Source: Oopsacas minuta
Lineage: Eukaryota > Porifera > Hexactinellida > Lyssacinosida > Leucopsacidae
Assembly: GCA_024704765.1 (NCBI GenBank)
Contig: JAKMXF010000222.1
Location: 186,001 to 250,000, forward strand
Direction: 5' to 3'
Length of the DNA stretch: 64,000 bases
The position numbers and the translations under genes are program-made. Shown piece by piece: positions 59,374-64,000 of this stretch. Below the pieces are notes generated by a model. That model had not been told where the DNA came from, ran no database searches, and saw nothing but the letters and a program-made list of their open reading frames with translations. Numbering within the stretch: position 1 is the stretch's first letter; each line of letters begins with the position of its first letter.

Positions 59374-60990
59374 ATGAAGTTTTATTGGCCGTTTATTCTC
59401 CTAATACTGTATGTATTGAATTGTAATTGTGTGCTTTTATATGAAAAACGTTGTAAGTATCGTGCTAGATATACTGAATCGCGAATTGTTGCAGAAACAA
59501 AGAATATTCTCACTTCAACTTTGCATAAAGAAACGTTCCACTGTCCGAACCCAATAACATTCTTCCAATGTCATCGTGTTACCAAGATAAACAAATATAA
59601 ACAAATTGTTGTTTACAAAGTTGTGAATGAGGTTAAATACAAAATGAAACCGTGTTGTTGTAGGGGGGAACAGCGTGATACAGCTACTGATATGTGTGAG
59701 CCAATTTGTACCGAGGGTTGCCAAAACAATGGTGTGTGTACACGTCCCGATATTTGTTCATGTACACCATATTGGGAGGGTGAAACATGTCATTTAGATG
59801 TCAACGAATGTCATAATTCACCTTGCGAGCATGATTGCCGAAACCTCGTACCAGGATTTGAATGCAGTTGTAAACGAGGGTACAAAATTCATGATACTGA
59901 TCCTACACTTTGTACTAAGCATACAGTTAATGTTGATAAATTCTCAGTTGAGTCTGATTCTCTAACGCAGGCTAGAATTAATTGGAGACTCCATTCCACC
60001 TTTGAACTTTCCGAGCTTTTGGCTTCAATTAAAATAACCTTCTGTGCTGAAAACGAAACATCTAGCATATCATCAATGAACCCGAATCAGCGATCATTAA
60101 CAGTTATTGGTTTAAGCCCAAATACGTTATACACATTCAAAATGGAAATAATATTGCATAATACAATTCCTATGGAAGATCGAGGGAATCTAACTGGCAT
60201 TCAAACGATCAGATTCCACACACCATCTATGCTAATGACTAAATGTTTAAGATATCATAATGAACGTCAACGTGAACTGTCAATGTCAATAATCACACAT
60301 CAACTTGATCCAAATCCTTGTAACAATAATGGAGAATGTATTGACAACGATTTAAGGCCTTTTTACACTTGTAAATGCCCTGTCGGTTTAACAGGACATA
60401 ACTGTAATGAGTTATACGATCCTTGTTCAGAATCAGATTGTCAAAATGGTGGTATCTGTACCCCAACAGCTGATCGCTCTAACTACACCTGCACATGCCC
60501 TGCAATGTATACAGGTGCAAAATGTGACGTCAGAATATCACCATGTATAACCGACCCTAATTTGTGTTTAAACGGCGCTGTTTGTATCGATCGTTCATTG
60601 ACAGAGACCGGATATGAATGTAAATGTGCAACTGGATATATCGGCAGACATTGTGAAGTATCATACACGTATTGCGATGATAGAATTTGTCTAAATAATG
60701 GAGAATGCATCCATAATACAACTAGCGGAGAATCTCAGTGTAAATGTAGTCTGCCGTATTACGGAGAACGTTGTGAGATAACTATGGAACCTTGTGTTGA
60801 TAGTATATCAAATCCCTGTCAGAACAATGGTCTATGTTATAACTACCCAACTGATATACAGTTGAATGAACCATTTTGTGCTTGTCCGAGTCATGCAATA
60901 GGAATGCATTGTGAATCTACGTGTAGAGATGAGGGAGGCGGATTTTGTGATTGTGATACCCAAGGACAGTGTAGTGTGTATAATTATTGA
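59374..60990 (+). CDS. Secreted EMI/EGF-repeat protein with an FN3-like domain
   Basis: The protein has 538 residues from one exon. A signal peptide (basic start, then about 17 hydrophobic residues) ends near residue 20. An EMI-like domain follows (Cys pattern to about residue 105, with CCCRG). Next come an EGF repeat (CTEGCQNNGVC), then a calcium-binding EGF with DVNECHNSPCEHDC and a CSCKRGY end near residue 165. Residues about 185-285 lack Cys pairs and look like a fibronectin type III fold. Four to five further EGF repeats run from about residue 310 to the end, each with the C-x-C-x8-C spacing. There is no transmembrane segment, so it is likely an extracellular matrix or signalling protein. 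The first half resembles EGFL7/8. Confidence 0.8.
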   Translation: MKFYWPFILLILYVLNCNCVLLYEKRCKYRARYTESRIVAETKNILTSTLHKETFHCPNPITFFQCHRVTKINKYKQIVVYKVVNEVKYKMKPCCCRGEQRDTATDMCEPICTEGCQNNGVCTRPDICSCTPYWEGETCHLDVNECHNSPCEHDCRNLVPGFECSCKRGYKIHDTDPTLCTKHTVNVDKFSVESDSLTQARINWRLHSTFELSELLASIKITFCAENETSSISSMNPNQRSLTVIGLSPNTLYTFKMEIILHNTIPMEDRGNLTGIQTIRFHTPSMLMTKCLRYHNERQRELSMSIITHQLDPNPCNNNGECIDNDLRPFYTCKCPVGLTGHNCNELYDPCSESDCQNGGICTPTADRSNYTCTCPAMYTGAKCDVRISPCITDPNLCLNGAVCIDRSLTETGYECKCATGYIGRHCEVSYTYCDDRICLNNGECIHNTTSGESQCKCSLPYYGERCEITMEPCVDSISNPCQNNGLCYNYPTDIQLNEPFCACPSHAIGMHCESTCRDEGGGFCDCDTQGQCSVYNY

Positions 60991-61629
60991 AGAGACAGTT
61001 TTCAAATTGCTCACTTTACATGTATATTATATTAATTAACCCACATTTCCCAATTATATATTATTCATAATTCAAGGATAATCAATGTGAATTTATTGAA
61101 AATTAAAATATTATGGAAATTGCCAGGTTTCAATGGGAGGAGAAGGGTCACCCAAGAGATGGAAAAACATACTAAAAATACAGGCTATTTATATGATAAA
61201 TAAGCTAGTTAGGCTGTGGAGCGTATTTTAATCGTCATTATGTTCAGGTGGTTTGAGTGGCTGTTATAGCATTTCCATTGTCTTTAATTCAATTAGAATG
61301 TTGCCTAAGTAGGAACTAAACACCATTATCAGCTACCTTTTTCCTGTTAGGTATATATTTCTATCTTATTTGAATATATTACTACTTTGATGTAAACGAA
61401 CTTTGTATTCAAGTTCATCCTCCCTCAAAATTAATAATATTTGGCTGATAGACTTTAATTCAAAGGAAAAATGCCTTGATTTATATTCAAAGCCAAACTA
61501 CATGCCTTGCATCAAGTTTCATGGGCGTAATTCTATTATACCACCCTATGAACAATTCTAAAGAAAATGAATACTTTAGCTAAACCCTAAGTTAATATTC
61601 TATATCTTTACTAATTTCAGTTTATAACT
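60991..61629. other. Spacer upstream of the tandem gene pair
   Basis: AT-rich spacer with no repeat or gene that I can support. It ends in TTTACTAATTTCAG at 61620, a strong acceptor with a branch-point-like CTAAT, 9 bp before the next ATG, so it may be partly an intron or an outron. Confidence 0.4.
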
Positions 61630-62363
61630 ATGTCACAAAATGAGAATCAATGTGAATATCACCCCAAGAAGGAAATACCTCTGAATTTTGATGATCTCTT
61701 GAGAATCCATTGTATCCTTAAACCACCGGTAGATCCATACTATTTTAAAATGCGTGAGAATCCGTTACAGACACTACGGGATAAACTAAAGAAGAAAAAT
61801 GAGTTAGCAAGATTTGATACAGGACCTATTTTCGCTAAGAAATCCCCTAAAACTGTTTCTCCATCTGTTGATAATATATCTTCCATGCCTATTACACAAG
61901 GTATATTACATATACTAACAGCATTGGAGCAACAACAAACAAACAAACAAACAAACATAATAATAGCAGTAATATTTATAAACTTGTTATTAGACTTTCC
62001 TTCACAAATTCACGAAGAAACCAGTATTCTGAAGTATGGCAATCAATCTAATAGCAATTCTACATCTCTTCAAAATAGCCAATTCAACACAAATTCTCCG
62101 CCGATTGTAGAAGTTGCTTCTTTCTCAGTTACACAAGGTATGGACAACAAACACAAATAAACAAAGAACATATAATTTTGATTAAATGCTCTCTTTTATA
62201 TTTATACTCTCCTTCACAAGCACAACAAGTATCTCAAAATGGAGTAATCAACACAATTTCACCTAAAACTGGTTCTCCTTCTATTGATAAAGTATCTCCT
62301 CTGCCAGTTACTAAAAGTATATAACAGCAATGTATATTAACAAACAAACAAACTAACTAATAA

Positions 62364-62408
<45 letters not shown>

Positions 62409-62600
62409 ATTACCTTTTTAATAAATTGATTTTATGCTCTCCTATAATTATCCTTAGAAACTCCTTCAACAGCATGCCAGCGATTAATCAATATTACAAA
62501 GTTCCTCAGTGAGTATGAAAGCAATTCAACAATCTCAGAGAAACCGCCAAAAATTGTTTCTCCCTCTGTTAAGAAAGGATCTCCTTTGTTAGTTTGTTAA
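61630..62600 (+). CDS. Tandem paralogue A, unknown function
   Basis: My model is 61630-61900, 61994-62137 and 62458-62600, with GT-AG junctions all in phase 1, giving 185 residues. Exon 1 encodes a compact block (FDDLLRIHCILKPPVDPYYF, then a basic stretch LRDKLKKKNELARFDTGPIF). Exons 1, 2 and 3 share a Ser/Pro-rich pattern: SPKTVSPSVDN-x-SSMPITQ in exon 1 and PPKIVSPSVKKGSPLLV in exon 3. No signal peptide or membrane segment is visible. I do not recognise the family. A paralogue starts 42 bp downstream. A further exon-like unit at 62206-62316 has lost its acceptor. Exon 1's reading frame also runs through the first intron, which hides the splice in a simple translation. Confidence 0.6.
62206..62316 (+). 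pseudogene. Decayed tandem exon between exons 2 and 3 of paralogue A
   Basis: It reads YSPSQAQQVSQ, then ISPKTGSPSIDK and SPLPVTK in the frame of the flanking exons, parallel to exon 2 and the end of exon 1. At the place where exon 2 has TTATTAG before it, this copy has TTTATAC-like sequence, so the acceptor AG is gone. The donor has changed from AAG|GTATAT to AAA|GTATAT. It is best seen as a dead exon copy, though a different upstream AG could rescue it. Confidence 0.5.
62366..62404. repeat. (AC)n microsatellite
   Basis: An uninterrupted AC run of about 19 units in the intron of paralogue A, between the decayed exon and exon 3. Short (CAAA)n runs also occur at 61934-61957 and at the matching place in paralogue B. 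Confidence 0.95.
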
Positions 62601-62642
62601 TATTGTACGTTTTCATTCAGTAATAATAATTTACTATATAAT

Positions 62643-63346
62643 ATGTATAGCTTACAACATCAGTTTATATCTCCACAAAGAGAAAAGAAGCACATACCTA
62701 TGGAGAATTTTGATGATCTGCTTAGACATTTCTGCATTCTTAAACCTCCGTTAGATCCTTATTATTTTAAAACGCGTGAGAATCCGTTACAGACACTACG
62801 GGATAAACTAAAGAAGAAAAATGAGTTAGCAAGATTTGATACAGGACCTATTTTCGCTAAGAAATCCCCTAAAACTGTTTCTCCATCTGTTGATAATATA
62901 TCTTCCATGCCTATTACACAAGGTATATTACATATACTAACAGCATTGGAGCAACAACAAACAAACAAACAAACAAACATAATAATAGCAGTAATATTTA
63001 TAAACTTGTTATTAGACTTTCCTTCACAAATTCACGAAGAAACCAGTATTCTGAAGTATGGCAGTCAATCTAATAGCAATTCTACATCTCTTCAAAATAG
63101 CCAATTCAACACAAATTCTCCGCCGATTGTAGAAGTTGCTTCTTTCTCAGTTACACAAGGTATATATAGTATATGAGTAACAACAAACAAATAAACAAGC
63201 ATAAACTAATATTCATTCCCTCGTATAATTTAGAATCTACACAAACAAGCCAAGTATCCAGTTCGCTAAGTTCAAGCAGTGATGCCAGTAGTTATACATC
63301 TAGTGATACTTCTTCCTCTGAAGATGAATCACTTGCTCCACCGAGA
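62643..63346 (+). CDS. Tandem paralogue B, unknown function (3' end uncertain)
   Basis: Exons 62643-62922, 63016-63159 and 63234-63346 can be placed. Junctions 1 and 2 are phase 1 like those of paralogue A, and exon 3 ends at AGA|GTAAGT in phase 0, so at least one more exon should follow. Exon 1 starts differently from A (MYSLQHQF, then a Lys-rich stretch) but has the same FDDLL-x-x-FCILKPPLDPYYF block. From 62763 on, DNA is nearly identical to A, intron included. Exon 3 is unlike A: a Ser-rich acidic stretch with SSDASSYTSSDTSSSEDES. I cannot find the terminal exon with confidence. Family unknown. Confidence 0.5.
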
Positions 63347-63374
63347 GTAAGTTTTAAAGGGAGCAGATTGTGTG

Positions 63375-63425
63375 TAAATATTTGTTCGTCTTTTCCGGGA
63401 ATTCGTATTAACGAGGTTCCCTGTA
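63375..63425. repeat. Half copy of MITE family 2
   Basis: TTTTCCGGGAATTCGTATTAACGAGGTTCCCTGTA parallels TATCCGGAAATTCGTATTAACGAAGTTCTACTGTA at 48161-48195. The left half is absent. A similar segment (AAATATTTGTTCGTCTTATCC) starts at 63961 and runs off the window. Confidence 0.6.
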
Positions 63426-64000
63426 TTGAATTAATTCGCATTTGAGAATACACTTTAATATAATATTAATAGAGAGAAGGTAAATATACATTGAGGGACA
63501 AGAGTTACATAACAAGTGAGAATATATTTTGTATCTCTTCGAGATGGGATGGATATAATTTGAGTTTCCAGAAGAGCGATGAATTCAAGCCAAAGAGAGC
63601 GAAAAATGTGGATACCCGAAAAGAGCCGATAAGGTTGGTAGATAATACACAGCAAAGAAAACAAAATCAAATACAAAAAACAAACTTTTTTACATGCATT
63701 AGACATGCATATGGATTTAATATTTCAAACCTGTTCTGGTGGTTTATTCGTGTTTTTTGGAGAAACCCCAAAACACGAATAAACCACCAGAACAGGTTTG
63801 AAATATTAAATCCTCGTATATTAGTAAATTAGAACAGAACACTTGCGGAAGATAACCATGTGAATGAGCGAAAATGAAAATATATGCTGTACAAAAGTGC
63901 TTATAGGTTACACTTAATAACTTCAGTGGCACTTTGTTAATCAAACACCACGTGACGGTCAAATATTTGTTCGTCTTATCCACATCCGGTGTTCGTACTA
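63426..64000. other. Right-end region
   Basis: It contains the 43-bp hairpin at 63714-63812 and the start of a repeat at 63961. One frame (63491-63832) is open for 113 codons, but it runs through the hairpin and has no recognisable composition. It may hold downstream exons of paralogue B that I cannot place. Confidence 0.35.
63714..63812. repeat. Perfect 43-bp inverted repeat with a 13-nt loop
   Basis: 63714-63756 is the exact reverse complement of 63770-63812, with 63757-63769 as the loop. There is no mismatch over 43 bp, so either it formed recently or pairing is maintained. No flanking target duplication is visible. Possible natures are a hairpin siRNA or microRNA-like precursor, a foldback transposon end, or a recent snap-back duplication. 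Confidence 0.9.

Noticed and set aside
55563..60990. A cilium/microtubule gene cluster
   Set aside because: TTLL3/8, SPMIP1-like, ENKD1-like, tubulin-like and GCP6 are spread over 45 kb among unrelated housekeeping genes, so chance is the simpler reading.
63491..63832. 113-codon frame at the right end
   Set aside because: It reads through both arms of the perfect hairpin, has no recognisable composition and no supporting context.

Overview
The window is nuclear DNA of an animal: AT-rich, with eukaryotic splice sites, polyadenylation signals and short DNA-transposon relics. Metazoan-type genes support this: a death-effector-domain caspase, a PTB-RGS-RBD-GoLoco protein of the RGS12/14 type, an EMI/EGF secreted protein, Integrator subunit 1, ubinuclein and TTLL3/8. 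I cannot name the phylum. The genome is strikingly intron-poor: INTS1, MON2, RIC1, RGS12/14-like and UBN are each one uninterrupted reading frame. I could place introns only in DDX60 (one, 59 nt), the GCP6-like gene (four, 51-297 nt), a sperm-microtubule-protein-like gene (one) and a tandem gene pair at the right end.

Layout. 1-444: 3' end of an unrecognised gene. 999-4283: caspase, a Pol III-like tRNA-containing RNA (minus strand) and PUS3. 4615-14943: RIC1 and INTS1, both minus. 15455-28651: ENKD1-like, enolase, DDX60 and a GCP6-like gamma-tubulin complex subunit. 29002-35921: a DXD glycosyltransferase, a divergent alpha-tubulin, then PSMC3 and ubinuclein on minus. 36430-36557: a second copy of the tRNA-containing RNA. 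37747-45490: MON2, a TMEM86-like protein and PGS1. 45937-55253: coiled-coil/LIM protein, ankyrin protein, YKT6 and RGS12/14-like. 55563-60990: TTLL3/8-like, SPMIP1-like and an EMI/EGF protein. 61630-64000: two tandem paralogues of unknown function, homogenised by gene conversion, then a 43-bp perfect hairpin.

Most genes are housekeeping and unrelated to each other. Membrane traffic is represented by RIC1, MON2 and YKT6. Microtubules and cilia are represented by GCP6, TTLL3/8, the alpha-tubulin-like gene, ENKD1-like and SPMIP1-like. I treat these as chance neighbours.

The most unusual feature is a two-member RNA gene family (2705-2834 and 36430-36557, both minus). Each has a TATA box about 27 bp upstream, a 5-bp GGAGG/CCTCC clamp, a 9-bp helix, conserved joining segments, a tRNA-like fold (Pro-TGG-like and Glu-TTC-like) and a T5 terminator. 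The 9-bp helix differs between copies at three pairs, all compensated. Other points of interest are the gene-converted tandem pair with an operon-like 42-nt gap, AG acceptor-like sites just before many start codons, a YKT6 with Lys at the SNARE zero layer, an alpha-tubulin altered at the catalytic loop, and a MITE family with TA target duplications.
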